A DNA stretch of 64,000 nucleotides from Zea mays (taxonomy: Eukaryota > Streptophyta > Magnoliopsida > Poales > Poaceae), in contig NC_050096.1 in the NCBI RefSeq assembly GCF_902167145.1, positions 160,889,825 through 160,953,824 on the forward strand, in the 5' to 3' direction. The position numbers and the translations under genes were made by a program. Below are positions 42,793-55,588 of the stretch, in pieces (position 1 is the first letter of the stretch; each line of letters opens with the position of its first letter). Under the pieces are notes generated by a model, which ran no database searches, was not told the origin of the DNA, and saw only the letters and a program-made list of their open reading frames with translations.

Positions 42793-45691
42793 CGTGCTGA
42801 CTGTAGGATCGCTAGCCTAGAGTAGCATTGGCCATTCTAAGGACTTATTGACTATTACTTCACCCCATCCTTGATTCTGCTTCAAAATATTAGTCACCTC
42901 GACTAATTATATGTTGTGCTCCTATATGCCCCCTTGCCAAAAGTATTTCATTCTAGTATGGTCTATACTTCTCTCAATCTATTAGATCTAATCCCACTCT
43001 TGTGCTTGCGACATCTTTGTAGATGCCCCCTGACCATAACCTTGTCTTTTGGGATTCTTTTCTCTTTCGTGATTAAATTGCTACCGTTTGACCATCTCTA
43101 TTCCCTTGGTATTGACATGCTCGTACTTCTAGATTCTTCAATACTCTTGTTTCAAATACTTACACCAGAATTTCTACTGCCTACTGAAACATTTTAGTTT
43201 ATATGTCCATGAACTTTGTGTCTCCTGAGACCCCTTCCTATTCCGTTGTGAAGCCGTTACATTTTGGCTTTTTTCTATTCTCTTGGTCTTGGTACGCTCG
43301 TACCATTGGAATCTTGCATACTCTTATTTTTATATATGCTTACCTTTACATCCCAATGTTTGTTTAATACATTTCAGTTAACATGTTTTTGACCACCCTT
43401 ATCTCTTGGTGATCCATGAGCAACCATTCTATATCGCACATCCTTGATGATCTCATCGTTTCCTTATAACTTCCCTTGGTAATAATTTCTGTTACTTCAA
43501 CCATTTTGTTGGAACCTTACATATCTTACCCTTGCTTGTTTTATCCACTTGGTCAGTCTTGCCTTAACTCTATCCATGGTTATGCTTTTCATCATTATCA
43601 CATTTATCCTTATCATCTCTATATCTTGCCATGAGGTTTATCTTATACCTGCCCTTTAAAATCTTCTCTCTCCCATCTCAATCTAAGAGTTGTACGTTTT
43701 ACCTAGTTTTCTTTTAGACATATCATCTTCTTTGTCACTTGCGAGATTTTAACTCCATCCTTTGTTGGGCTCCGGTTGGGTACTACCTTTACCTTTCTCA
43801 TCTCTCAATCCTACCTTAGTGATTACACTATGTCCGTTCTCTAAAATCTCCTATCTCCTATCCAATTTGAGAGCGGTGTTTTACTTATCCTACCCTTGGC
43901 AATATCCTCTTCTTTATCGCGTGAAAGCCTAGACGTGACCCCATTCTTTGTTGTACTCATACCACTGGTTATCTAATGCATTCAGCTTTTCTCTCATACC
44001 CTTGTCCGTTATCGCCTTTGACCCTTGCGATATTTATGTCTTCTACTTAAACGCTTACCTTGAACTTATCATTTAGAAGCCTCCCCTTTCTTTCGACCCA
44101 CCTTGAGGGCTGCGAGTTACATAACTCTCCCCTGATTTCTTTTCACTCTTTGCCGCCTTACAAGTTTTGGTCTTAATTCCATCCTTTGTTGTGTGTTTTA
44201 TTTGCTATCACCATTACCTTGTCATCCATCGGTCTTGCCTTGACACTTATCTTTATTCTTGCTCTTTAAAAAAATCTCCGCTCTTCCACCTCAAATTGAG
44301 AGTGGCAGTTTACCTATCTGGCCCTTGGACGTACCCTCTTTTTTCACTTGCACGTCCTGTCTTAACTCCACCCTCTGTGGTATTTATATCCTTGGTTCTT
44401 ATACCCATTTACCTCCTCTTCTACATCCTTGTCCATTATTACCTTTAAACCCTCGTGATACCTATGACCTTGCCCACATGCTTATCTTGAACCTACCCTT
44501 TAAAACCTGCTCTTTTTCATCGCTGTTTGAGGATAATGCCTCACCTACTTCACCATTGATTGCTTCCCCTTCTTTGATGCCTCACAAGTTTTGTCTAAAA
44601 TACATCCTTGGTTGTGTTTGTCTGTTATCACCTTAACCCTTGTCATCCCTTGATCTTTACCATGATGCTTATCTTGCACCTACATTTTAAAGCCTCCTCT
44701 CCCATTTCATTTCAAGAGTGATGTCTTGCCTATCCCGCTCTTGTTCATTCCCTTTTTCCTCTGTCGTGTTGCAAGTCTTGTCCTAACTCTATCTTTTGGT
44801 GTGTTTTTGCCTTTCACCTCCCTTACCTTTGTAATCTCTAGATCTTTCCATGATGTTATCTTATGCCTACCTTTTGAAATATCATCTTTTCCATCTCGAT
44901 TTGAGAATGGTGTTTTACCTATCCTGACCTTGGTTGCATTCTCTCCCTTGTCGGTTACAATCATTGCTTTAGCTCCATCCTTTATTATGCTCATGCCCCT
45001 ACCCTCCATGTCTTATTATTCCCCTTGCCTTTTGTTGGCCTTAGAGTAGTTTCCCTTTTTAAGGAAAGACCACCATTTAATTAAAAGGAACATATAGCAA
45101 CGAGATGTTTGTTGCTGTGTGCTCATGATGTTTGTCCTTCTGCTATGACCGATTTGCTTCTTTGGAATGACGTGTTGATGTGTTGTGGCCCTTGGTCCGC
45201 AATGGAATCTGTTTACTAGGTGAGTGCCATAGAGTTAAGTAGTTGGGTTCTCCCCCTGCTCTCTCTAATCCGTCTATACTTACCTTTTCTCGTTATTCTT
45301 TCCTCTTGCACCTGTCCTTTTGGCAACCTCCAACTCCTCCAAATCAGTCAAGATCAGAGTCGGCAACATCTTCATCAAGTGTGTATCAATGCTCTTGTTA
45401 AGGGGGTTAGCCGCTAACCCCAATGAAGACAATGCAATCAATATCAACCAACAAGATCAGAGTGGCGCAGCGAAAGCGTGTGTGGGTCCTAACCCACAGG
45501 TCCAGGAGATCCTCAAGAATTGCATCAATCGGTCTCAAGCATCTGATGGTCAAAGCAACCAATCCACAAGTCAAGCCGGCGGAGTCAAAGTTGAGTTAGA
45601 AAAAGCTACGAAAGACTAATGAACCAATCTCATTTTCTTGCTAGTCTCTTCTTGAATCTCGAGGACGAGATTCTGTTAAGGGGGTTAGATT
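42793..45691 (+). other. Element F internal region, non-coding, with a decayed ~200-bp tandem array
   Basis: Pyrimidine-rich DNA with no retroelement domain. A core phrase like tttgagagtggtgttttaccta recurs at about 43680, 43860, 44100, 44290, 44520, 44710 and 44900, spaced 180-230 bases. At the right, cttgttaagggggttag occurs at 45389 and ctgttaagggggttag at 45673; the second is the polypurine tract. A 99-codon frame (45320-45619) is rich in Asn/Gln/Ser and matches nothing I know. Confidence 0.75.
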
Positions 45692-48600
45692 TGTAACACC
45701 CTGAATTTGGGGGTATAAAATTTCTTTTCTAATATCCACCAAATTCAGGTGTTACTCTCTCAGTTCTCCGCTTTCCTTTCTCTTTTCCTTAAAAATGGAG
45801 AATTATTTTGTTTTATATTAGCGTAAACCTAGTGGAATGAGCCCTAGAGGCACTTTGGTTGTTGCATTCATGCCGTTGCATGGTGTTTCTAAGTGCAAAA
45901 TGTGTTTGAAACATGTTAATATATCTTATAGAAGCGCTCGGTAAATTTTCATATTTTTCGGAATATTTTTCTATTTTCCGGAAACCAAAATATATTTATT
46001 TGTGGAACTTAAAAATGTTTTTAGAAATTCTAATTATGTTTTTTGAGTTCAATAGGTGCCAAAACATTTATAGGAATTTTTCTAGAATTTTTGAAAGTAT
46101 CTATAATATTTTGAGCACAAAATATGGATTTCTAGGCTTTTTCGAATTTTAAAAATAGTAAAATCCGAATTTTAACTGAATTTTCATCTCATCCAAACCC
46201 TAGATATATATACATGTCCGGCTTCATCTCGTCGAGCCCGTTCCAGAACACGAAATGTTTTCTCCAAATCCAATCTCTAGCTCCCGGTATTGCTCGCCGA
46301 AGTTCGGGGCGGTTCCAACTCCGGCGACAACTCCGACGAGCAATTACTCTCAATCCGTGCATCGTCTGCCGAATCCGAGGGTACCGCTGCGTTCGTCTCG
46401 TCGAGGGCTTCGTCGCAGCGCATTCGGTTCGTCGATTGGATCCCCGAATCTCCGGCAATCGACGGATTTCCTCTCGGCTCCGGCGAGGGTCTTCTTCCCC
46501 GGTGAGAACCTCCATTGTTGTACCTAGGGTTTCTTCGTGTTCTTCGTTTTCACGTCCGCAGGGCCTCCCTCACTCTCCCCTCACCTTCCCCGGCGATGGC
46601 ACCCCTCCCCCTCCATTTCTCCTCCCTAGCGGCGCCCCTTTCCCCCTCCGTGGCAGCGGCGGCGGTGGCCGGCGGTGGCGCCCGCGTTCCCGTGCTCCCG
46701 CGCCCGCGCGCCCCTCCCCGGCGGCTGTGGCTGTGCCCCGCGCGCCCGGTGCGGCCGCGCCCGCCCCCGGCTGGCCCGGTCTCGTCCTCCCCTGCGCAGC
46801 CCCCTCCACTTCCCCTCCTCTCTCTTCCATGGATGGGAGGAAGAAGATGAGAGGAAAAAGACGATGACAGTCTCGTAAATTTAGTCCGCGCAAATTACAG
46901 TATGGTTTAAAACATTCATAACTTTTGCGTTTTAAACCCGATTCGATCTATTCAAGTTGCGTTAGATTCATATTAAAATTACCTTAATTTAGAAATATTT
47001 ATCCCAATTTTTGCATATTTTATTTAATTTAGTTAAACGTTTGTTTAACCAGTGGCTAATAGAACGACGTTTCCATTTAAAAACCTAATTTAGGAATTCG
47101 ATTTGCGCATTTATAATTAGTCACCAATATGATTAACCTTAACTGAAATATTATTTATTAATAATTATTTAGTTTAATCACGTTGTTTATTTATTAGTTT
47201 CGCATGTCGGTCCGCGCGTGCCGCGGTGCTGTTTTGCGCACGTCGTCGCCTGTCGTTCGTGAGTGTCGCGTGTGTTGTTCGCACGCGTTGTCGTGTGCCG
47301 TTCGCGTGTGTCGCGCGCCTTGCCGCGTGCCGTTCGCGCGTTGTCCGCGCGTTGCACACATCGTGTTTGCACGTCATGCGTCGTTAATTCATCTCGCTTA
47401 GAATCGCTCATATTCATTAAGTTACTTGCTTAACTGTCAAATATTTAAATAGTAAGTTAGTCAAAACTAAGTAGTAGTATTAATTTACATTTGATTAATA
47501 TCCATTAATATAGAAATGTCGGATTAAATGTTCTAATTAGTACTTGTTTAACGTAAACGCGCTAACCCCTCGACCGTAGCTTCGACTATCGTGGTTCTTT
47601 TCCTCGCGTAACCGTAGAGGCGCTCTCTATTTTATATTGCTCGCTTTTATAACATTTTATCTTGTATGGTGTAATGTTCTTATGTACATGTATATGTTTG
47701 TTTGCTTGTGCCTGTTCGTCTTCGCTTCGCGTTGCGATTAGATCGCGATTCGTTTCTGAGCTTCGAGGAATCGGCGATCAAGCATGGCAACCAAGTGATC
47801 GAACTCTTCGAGTTCTACGAGATCGAAGACCCTGAGCATCTGTTTGGTGAAGGCAAGTGTCCTTTGACCTATTATGTCCCATTTACTTTATAATTCATCA
47901 ACCCGCATGCCATGATCAACCTAAGGATTGACTAGCTTTGTATTTACCTTGTCCTTGATTACCTTTTGGGTTATTATTGTTTAGCTTTATGCTATTGCTC
48001 AACTCTAATCAATGAACATGATGAGATTTATCAATGATACGCTGTTTCCCTTCTTTATTATGATGTTATACTTGTGTCATTCAAGGGGGCTCGAGCGGTT
48101 TCTCGAGTGCCTCTCCGTAAGGACCTGTTCGTTGGATGACCGCCCAGGAAAACAGTGCAACCATGAGGGTGGAATGGGATGCCCTTAGCTGAATAATTAG
48201 AGGAACCGGGGTGTAGTTCGCTTAGCCGTCGTGCCGTTAATGGGGCTCGGTGTATGCGGCTCGCTCTGCCAAGTTTGGTTCGCCCCTTGGGGCGGAGTGC
48301 GGTGCATTTAGGAAACCTAACGGGCGGCTACAGCCTCGGGGAATCTTTGTAAAGGCTACGTAGTGAAACCCTGCCTATTCACCTTGGTAGTGTTTAAGGG
48401 TTTGATCGGGCCGAGGCAAGAGGGAATCACGACTTGTGGGTAAAGTGTGCAACCTCTGCAGAGTGTTATGAAACTGATATATCAGCCGTGCTCGTGGTTA
48501 TGAGCGGCCAAGGGAGCTCCATTGATTAGAGATACTTGATCAGAGATGTATGGTTTACAGGTGGTGATGAGGAGGATGGTTATGACTATGGTAATGGTAA

Positions 48601-49146
48601 GTGGTATTCTTTCCGTTTGGAAAGGGTACTTTGGGTTAAATCTTGGGTTAACGCTAAAACATGGCTTTCTACTAGTAATAATAACCTGACCAACTAAAAG
48701 CAACTGCTTGACTTAACTCCACATAAAGCTAGTCCACTACAGCTAAACGGGACATTTGCTAAGTACGTTGATGTGTACTCACCCTTGCTTTCACAAAACA
48801 CCAGGTTGCCTTTGGTGCAATCTATGCTCAGGTAAAGAAGAAGGAGAACGGTGTCGAGGCGGATCTCCGGGAGTTCTAGGACGTCGACGAGTTCGAGGAT
48901 TAGGCTAGCGACCTGCCCCAGTCAGCTGCCTGTGGTGGGTTGTTTATGTTGGCTACGTTTCGATTCTGTGTACTTTGATTTATATTATGTAAATGGCTCT
49001 AGTCTATAATATTATTACTTACTCTTTATTGTAATTCGAAGCATTGTGCTATGATGAGTCATTTATGTAATCGCTGTGTACGTGAATTACTGATCCTGGC
49101 ACGTACATGGTTCACATTCGGTTTACCTTCAAAACCGGGTGTGACA
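45692..49146 (+). repeat. Element F 3' LTR
   Basis: 3455 bp, collinear with 39314-42776, followed by the duplication GAAGG. Confidence 0.92.
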
Positions 49147-49151
49147 GAAGG

Positions 49152-51934
49152 TGGTGACAAAGGTTGCACATAAACAGCTTCGGTACATGCCTCTCACTCC
49201 TTGAGTGAAACGTTTGTTTCTCTCGAGGAAGACCGCTATGCACATGAGGTGGCATAAAGATTGTACGAACAGACAAGATGGGTTAATGGTGCACCCGTCA
49301 GATGGTGATGCATGGAAGGCTCTTGACAAATTTGATCTAGATTTTGCCAGCGATGCAAGAAACGTTCGTATCGGCTTGACAACTGGTGGTTTCACGCCGT
49401 TCAATATGACCGCTGCGTCGTATTCATGTTGGCCTGTCATTGCCATACCGTACAACCTTCCACCTGCTCTTTGCATAAAATATGAGTTTATGTTCCTATG
49501 TCTTGTTATACCTGGGCCTGAGCATCCTGGCGTACGCCTCAATGTGATGCTTCAACCACTGATTGAAGAGTTAAAGAAGCTATGGCAAGGTGTGGAAGCC
49601 TATGACTGCTTCAAGAAGCAGAAATTCAATCTTCGTGTTGCATATCTGTTCTTGGTTCATGATTTTATGGCGTATGGTATTTTCTCTGGATGGAGCGTGC
49701 ATGGTAGATTGACGTGTCCTTATTGTGCTAAAGATACATATTGTTTTCATCTTAGTGCTGGTGGCAAGATATGTTACTTTGATTGAGATGTTTTCTACCC
49801 TTCAATCACCCCTTTAGAAGGCAGAGAAAGGAATTTAGGAAGGGCACCATCGTCACGAAGGGACCGCCCAAGCGACGTAGTGGGATAGAAATTACAGAAG
49901 AGCATATGAAACTTGTCCTAGACGAGAGTGGGAAAAGGTATCAAGGTTTTGGTGAGGAGCATAACTGGACTCACATATGTGGCTTGTGGGAGCTTCCTTA
50001 TGCTAAGTCATTGATTTTGATGCACAACATCGACATCATGCATCAAGAGAGTAACTTTTGCCAAGCCCTCATAAATACATGCATGGATTTCCCTGATAAA
50101 ACGAAAGACAATGACAAGGCACACATGGACTTAGCAGTGATATGTGATCGTTCAACCCAAGTGCTTAGAGAAAACGGAGGCAAACCAAAAGCTGACTATT
50201 GTCTGAAATCTAAGCAACGGAAAGAATTGATGAAGTGGATGAAGGATATTAAATTCCCCGATGGTTATGCCGCTAGTTTTAGAAGATCTGTGAATTTGAA
50301 GACAATGAAGATGAATGGACTGAAGAGCCATGACTTCCACATAATTATGGAGAGGCTCATGCCTGTAATGTTTCGTGGGTACATTTCCGAAGCTGTGTGG
50401 AAAACGTTAGCTGAAGCTAGCTATTTCTACAGACAGTTGTGTGCTAAAGAAATCAGAAGAGATGTGATGGAACAGCTAGAGAAAGAGGCACCAATGCTTT
50501 TGTGCAAATTGGAAAAAATATTTCCACCGGGTTTCTTCAATCCTATGCAGCATCTCTTTATACATCTTCCATATGAGGCTAAGGTCGGTGGTCCTGTTCA
50601 ATATAGGTGGATGTTTCATATAGAAAGAGCTTTAAAGAAGCTTAGAGCAATGGTGGGCAATAAGGCAAGAGTTGAAGGATGTATTGCAGAACAATTTAAA
50701 CTTAAGGAGGTAGCACACTTCACAAGTTGTTACTTTGCAGAAGAACATAATGTATTTGCTCGAAAGAAAAGATACCATGATGATGAACTAGAGATGCCTC
50801 TGTGTAGTGATCTTTCGATTTTTCAGACAAACGGCAAAGCCGTTGGTCCACCCAAGGCATATCACCTCAGTATGGAAGAACGGAAGTCTGCTTTACTATA
50901 CATGTTCACGAATATGCCTGGGGTGGAGAAATACTTTGTGTAAGACTTATTTTCTTAAACTGTTCATATGTGAATTAGTTTATGTTATCAAATATCTCAT
51001 GTCATACAATAATATTTGACAGAGAGTTTGATGAACAAAACATGAGGTGTCTCGGTAGGCCAACAGCGAGAGACATAGACAAATTGTGACGCGATGGTAT
51101 GCATGGGCGACCTAATTTCATTATGTGGCTTCGGGACCGTGTAAGTCTTAATTATGTGGCTCTGAGAGCTAATTTCAGTTAACTAATATTACAGAATTTG
51201 CTAATGCTTTGTGGCATAATTGACAGTTTGGGGAGGAAATGAATTTGAACGACGCCTTACGTCAGTTATCTATTGGAAGCGTAACTGCCAAAAGCTATGG
51301 ATGTTACGACGTCAATGGATATCGCTTTCGTTCAAGCATTTTTGAATCAAGTCATCCTATGGCCGCCACTCAAAATAGTGGAGTCGTTACTAGGGCAACC
51401 GACATGGAAGGACACGAAGCCTGCTATTACGGGAAAATAAAAAATATAACCGAGATTACATTTGCTGGAAATAAGCCTTTAGCGCTAGTTTTCTTTGAGT
51501 GTAAATGGTATGACCCGAAGTATTATAGGACCGAATTTGGGATGACACAGATCCAACCGGAAAAATTGCTTCAAGGACACGACATGTATATCCTTGCCCA
51601 TCAAGCAGACCAAGTTTATTTCTCGACATATCCATGCAAAAAGTTGTCTAAATGGAGGGTTGTGTACAATGTAAATCCCCGCGAACGCCTATACACTCCT
51701 GGTGAGGATGAATATCAAATTGGTCACCTTGAGCAGGTTGATGAGGTGTTTCAAGAAGAAGAGTTGCCAACTAGTTTTCATATTGATCCTGCACCGGCAT
51801 TAGATTCACTAGTTGCAGACGTTAACGACTTAACTTTTCTCGAGAGACGGAGAAGACAACCTGTTAGGAGAAAAGTTACATGGCGACCTCTGCATAGAAG
51901 AGAACAAATAGATCCTGATTTTGATGATATTTAA
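49152..51934 (+). pseudogene. CACTA TNP2 transposase, core and C-terminal part
   Basis: Continues TNP2 after F. The transposase core (Transposase_21 family) shows RKTAMHMRWHKDC, DARNVRIGLTTGGFTPFN, CLVIPGPEHPG and WSVHGRLTCPYC. A DUF4218-like domain follows (SHDFHIIMERLMPVMFRGY, PGFFNPMQHLFIHLPYEA), then probable introns (50941-51021, 51141-51228) and a DUF4216-like domain (VFFECKWYDPKYYRTEFG) ending IDPDFDDI at 51934. Defects: TGA at 49202-49204 just before the core; a small deletion at 49785-49788, after GGKICYFD, that shifts the frame; TGA at 51086-51088 in the short middle exon. Confidence 0.88.
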
Positions 51935-52027
51935 CAAGTAAAGTTGTTTTGTTATTTCATTTGTTTCTATTTTAAAGTATTATGTCATTTTTGATGCACT
52001 AATGAATAATTTCTTATTTTTATGCAG

Positions 52028-54457
52028 GATGCCGCCAAAATCAAAGAAGTCAGTGAAGGGACTGTTCAAGGGCCTGGGCCTTTTTCAGGGCAGTTCTTCT
52101 AGCAGCAGCAGACGTCGAGAGATGTTGAGCGCGGTACATGGAGATGAGGTAACATATCTTGTACAAATAAATTTGTTTACATATTTACAAATAAATCTTG
52201 AGTTGTATGTACCAGGATGAGCAGCACACTGAGGAGCAGCACATTGAGGAGGAGCAGCACAATGAGGAGGTGGAGCACAATGAGGAGGTGGAGCACAATG
52301 AGGAGGTGGAGCACGTGACATGGGACCAGGCCGCACAACATCACCAGCCATGGGACCAGTGAGACCACCAGAGAGAGCAGCAACAAGCGTGGGACTAGTG
52401 GGGCCAACAGGGCGAACCGGCTGACAACCCGATGGATGATGGCTCGGGAGGTTCTTCAGCGACACGCACACGTCGCTCAAAAAAAAGCCACTCAGTAAAG
52501 CCTCGTCACGCGATAGAGCGAGAGGCTGATAGGACTTTAATCATGCCACATGGAGATCGGTGAGTGTAATATATTAACTTATCTCATATAACTATTATGT
52601 GTATTATTAATGTTTTTGTGTAATGCAGGAATTGGGAGGACCTGTCCTTTGACGGCAAGGGACACCACACTCAGGTTAACCTTACGTTGAGTTCTCTTTG
52701 CCGCCTTCACTACCCTGGTATAGTGAAGGTGTCAAACGGTGATACCGAGGATGAGGTGCTCGTCAGTACCTGGGACGAGTACAAGTTTAAAAAGGAACGA
52801 AACCACACCGACAGACAGGGACTTGTGCGTAATGACTTTTGGGTATGAATTATTTATTATTTTTGTTATGTTTCTTAATATTGTAAATCTATGACTTATA
52901 CCATTGTATTTGTATTCTTTATGTTGTAGCTTCGATATCGGTTGCCTGACGGAGAGGATTACATGGGGCACGCTGAACGTGTCTTCCAAAACAATGCAAA
53001 GAAGCTGGTGAAGGATGTCATATACTATGCGAGAATTCAGGCTACAAACCTGTATTTTCAAAAGCATCCAGAAGAAGCAGGCCCCTTGAATAAAAAGGAA
53101 GGGTCCTCAAAGATATTTTTGACTGAGGATCAATATCGTGAGGTTAGTATTCAATTTGTTTTACCCTTTATATTGATTGTTGTGATTGATATAATATGTA
53201 ACATTGTGTGTGCAGGTGATGGTTCCATGGATGGCGCCCGTGCCTGATGCGTACTATGCTTGGTGTCGATATTGGGCTTCCGAAGGCTTCCAGAAAGCGT
53301 CAGCGCATCACAGACAATGTCGAGGAACCAATCCTAACCACAAGTTTGGCGGTGACGACATGATATGAAAAGCTAAAAGAATGGTAAGTTTGATTTAGCT
53401 ATGTCGATCAGCAAATAGTATGATTTCTTATGAATTTTTTTGTTTATACAGGAAGCTACGAGTGGCCGAAAGCCTAGTGACATTGAGGTCTACCAGGAGG
53501 GCCACAAAGGACTAGACCCGAACAACCCTGACCAGCTCTGCAGCCAGACAGCCACAGATCGCTTGGTGAGTTTTGGCCCAAAAGTACAAACATTCAAAGT
53601 TTAGAAATTCCTGCATTTGTAAGGTTGTGAATGATGTATAGGCGGCATATGGGGAGGAGATGGTTCGTCGCCATGGCCCTAACTTCGACTAGCACCATGA
53701 ACCGGTGGATCCCTCGGTGGTGTACGCAAGTGGTGGTGGCAAAGCGCATGGACGGTAAGCTCTAACTTATGAAATTATATGATTGACACTAAATTGATTA
53801 TGCAGTAATCACATTTTTTGAATCACTTATAGATATGCACTCTTCGACGGATTCATTGACTTGTCGTCGGTGAGATCTCAGAGGATGGGTTCGTCTTCCC
53901 GTAGCTCATGCTCTTGTCGACCGAACGAGCAGGAGTTGGAGATTATGAGGATGCGTGAAGAGATGAGACAACAACACAAATTTATGGAGGCTTGCAATGC
54001 ACATAACCAAGCGATGTATCAAGTGAGTACACATAATCTGAACTCTAAATTATTATATTTCAATACAACATCTTCAGTAGTAACACATATGTTTAACAGT
54101 TAATGCAGCAACAGGGCATGGCAACAAATTTTCCACCGCCACCACAATGGAGCCAATTTGCAAACACACCAGTTCCACAACCACAGTTCAACACCCCTCC
54201 GACACATATACCTGCACCTGGAGATAGGGTACGTTTGATAACTCTCGATTAATTTATACACTTGTATACTTTTTGATATTTGCATTTAACGTGTTGATAT
54301 TTGCTAACTTGCATAGATTATGCCTGAAGCGGGTGGTAGTGGGTCTGATCCCGCAGCAGGGACTGGATTTGTTGACTCGCTCTTCGCGTTCCCTCCTCAT
54401 GGTGGTGGTGGCGGCAGCGGTCAAAGCTCTAACCACCCAAGTGGTGGTTATCTCTAA
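52028..54457 (+). pseudogene. CACTA second gene, TNPA-like, about nine exons
   Basis: Starts at ATG 52028 (MPPKSKKSVKGLFKGLGLF) after a TGCAG acceptor-like site. Exons by GT/AG reading: 52028-52148, 52217-52560, 52630-52844, 52930-53142, 53217-53382, 53452-53565, 53641-53755, 53832-54022, about 54109-54228, and the last from 54318 to TAA 54455-54457. Recognisable blocks are NWEDLSFDGKGHHTQVN, DFWLRYRLPDGEDY and a late coiled-coil-like ELEIMRMREEMRQQHKFME, matching the second protein of plant CACTA elements (Transposase_24 group). Stops at 53365-53367 and 53690-53692 and others in exon 2 (52365-52400) break it. It likely bound the subterminal motif. Confidence 0.78.
52255..52316 (+). repeat. 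18-bp tandem repeat in TNPA-like exon 2
   Basis: cacaatgaggaggtggag is repeated three times, encoding HNEEVE units inside an acidic stretch. Confidence 0.85.
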
Positions 54458-54716
54458 ACACTTGAACATGTTTCTTAACTCGTTGACTCTTGGTCGTACT
54501 TGAACATATGTCGTACTTATATTTCAATACGTTGTCGTACTCGTTGACTCGATGTGGTGGTTGAACTTATATTTGAAATGTTGGTGGATGTTATGTTTGT
54601 AATGCGTGATTTTATTATGAATGCATGTGTTTGTAATGTGGCTGTTATCTGTGATTTATGTTATGTGTGCAGAAATAGTGACCTAATTTAGTGTAGTTTT
54701 TGTAGCAGTATAGGGT
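54458..54716 (+). other. CACTA 3' flank of the TNPA-like gene
   Basis: AT- and GT-rich non-coding sequence between the last exon and the right subterminal repeats. Probably holds the 3' untranslated region and poly(A) site. Confidence 0.5.
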
Positions 54717-55107
54717 AATTCTCGTCGGCCCAGTTAATTCTTGTCGACTATGGTCGAACCGACGGGAATTAATTAATAACTCTCGTCGGCCCAGTTAACT
54801 CCCGTCGGCCACATAGGGCCGACGGGAATTAATTAATAACTCCCGTCGGCCTGGAGAACCGACAGGAATTAATTAATAACTCCCGTCGGCCTGGGGAACC
54901 GACGGGAATTAATAAATGACGCCCGTCGGCCAGCAAAACCGATGGGAGTTAGCCTTAATTCCCGTCAGCCGCCGACGAGGATAAACTTATCTCCGACAAG
55001 GGATGTCTGACGGCTGACAACCGACGGGAATAAGCCCTAAACTGACGGGAATTACTTATTCCCGTCGGTTTAGTGCTTATTCCCGTCAATTCCTGGCCGA
55101 CGGGAAT
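54717..55107. repeat. CACTA right subterminal repeats
   Basis: More than ten copies of the cccgtcggcc / gccgacggg motif in both orientations, separated by aattaattaa spacers. Denser than on the left side. Confidence 0.9.
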
Positions 55108-55129
55108 TAAGTGCTTTCCTGTAGTGTCC

Positions 55130-55528
55130 CCTTTTGGCATTAAACACCAAAACGGGATCATTCTTGGCCCTTTAACCCCATTGCCTCACCCAAAATGTCA
55201 ATTAAGAGCAAAAAGACAATGAGAGCATGAGTATGAACTTGGAATTTAATACACTAATACCGGAGTGCAGTGGAAGTCTTTTCATCGTCCAAGTTCACCT
55301 TTCCCTTTCAATGCACCTTTAAGACTATATCAAGTGTACTCAAACAAACATGTTAGTCTCAAAGGGTCAAGTTGTAGCACATCTCCCCCTAAATATGTGC
55401 ACCATTTGCATATGAACTTGTGAGGTCCGGGGAGGTCTTGTACAACTTGATCACCACAAATATACAACGAATAATGTAAATGCTTAAAGTAACATGATCA
55501 AAGGCATAGAACACATGTATGCTATAGA
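55130..55528 (-). other. Sirevirus D 3' untranslated region, right of the CACTA element
   Basis: Continues from 37562 and is collinear with 23515-23902 of element B (complement of the ggcatcaagcaccaaaacgg and tgtagcacaactcccc blocks). No gene. Confidence 0.82.
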
Positions 55529-55588
55529 TTAATCCAAGTTACGCGAATCTAAGACATTTAGCTCACTACGCAACCTGCAAAATGTTTT
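55529..55588 (-). pseudogene. Sirevirus D pol C-terminus (truncated by E)
   Basis: The minus strand reads [18 protein letters not shown] and stop at 55531-55529, the very end of the copia RNase H region as in A and B. Sirevirus E cuts it at 55589. Confidence 0.85.

Larger units (their letters stand above)
39314..49146 (+). mobile_element. Non-autonomous LTR retrotransposon F with 3.46-kb LTRs
   Basis: LTRs at 39314-42776 and 45692-49146, start TGTAACACCCTGAATT and end CCGGGTGTGACA. The 5-bp duplication GAAGG is exact at 39309-39313 and 49147-49151. The primer site matches initiator Met tRNA. The internal region is only 2.9 kb and codes for no gag, protease, RT or integrase. The TGTAACACCC start and long LTR recall the Tekay/Del (prem1) gypsy lineage of maize; that is memory-based. 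It must have moved with proteins from another element. LTRs match closely with scattered substitutions and a few small indels. Confidence 0.92.
37563..55126 (+). mobile_element. CACTA (En/Spm-type) DNA transposon with TNP2 and TNPA-like genes
   Basis: Ends CACTACAG (37563) and CTGTAGTG (to 55126), with an exact 3-bp duplication TCC at 37560-37562 and 55127-55129. Both ends hold many inverted copies of a CCCGTCGGCC-type subterminal motif, the expected binding sites of a TNPA-like protein. It encodes a TNP2 transposase (38581-51934) and a second multi-exon gene (52028-54457). LTR element F is inserted in TNP2. Without F it is about 7.7 kb. Premature stops in both genes suggest it is no longer autonomous. 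Confidence 0.93.

Noticed and set aside
45320..45619. A 99-codon frame in element F as a gene
   Set aside because: Starts on a non-ATG codon, no known domain, and lies next to the polypurine tract. Kept only as a remark in the internal-region entry.
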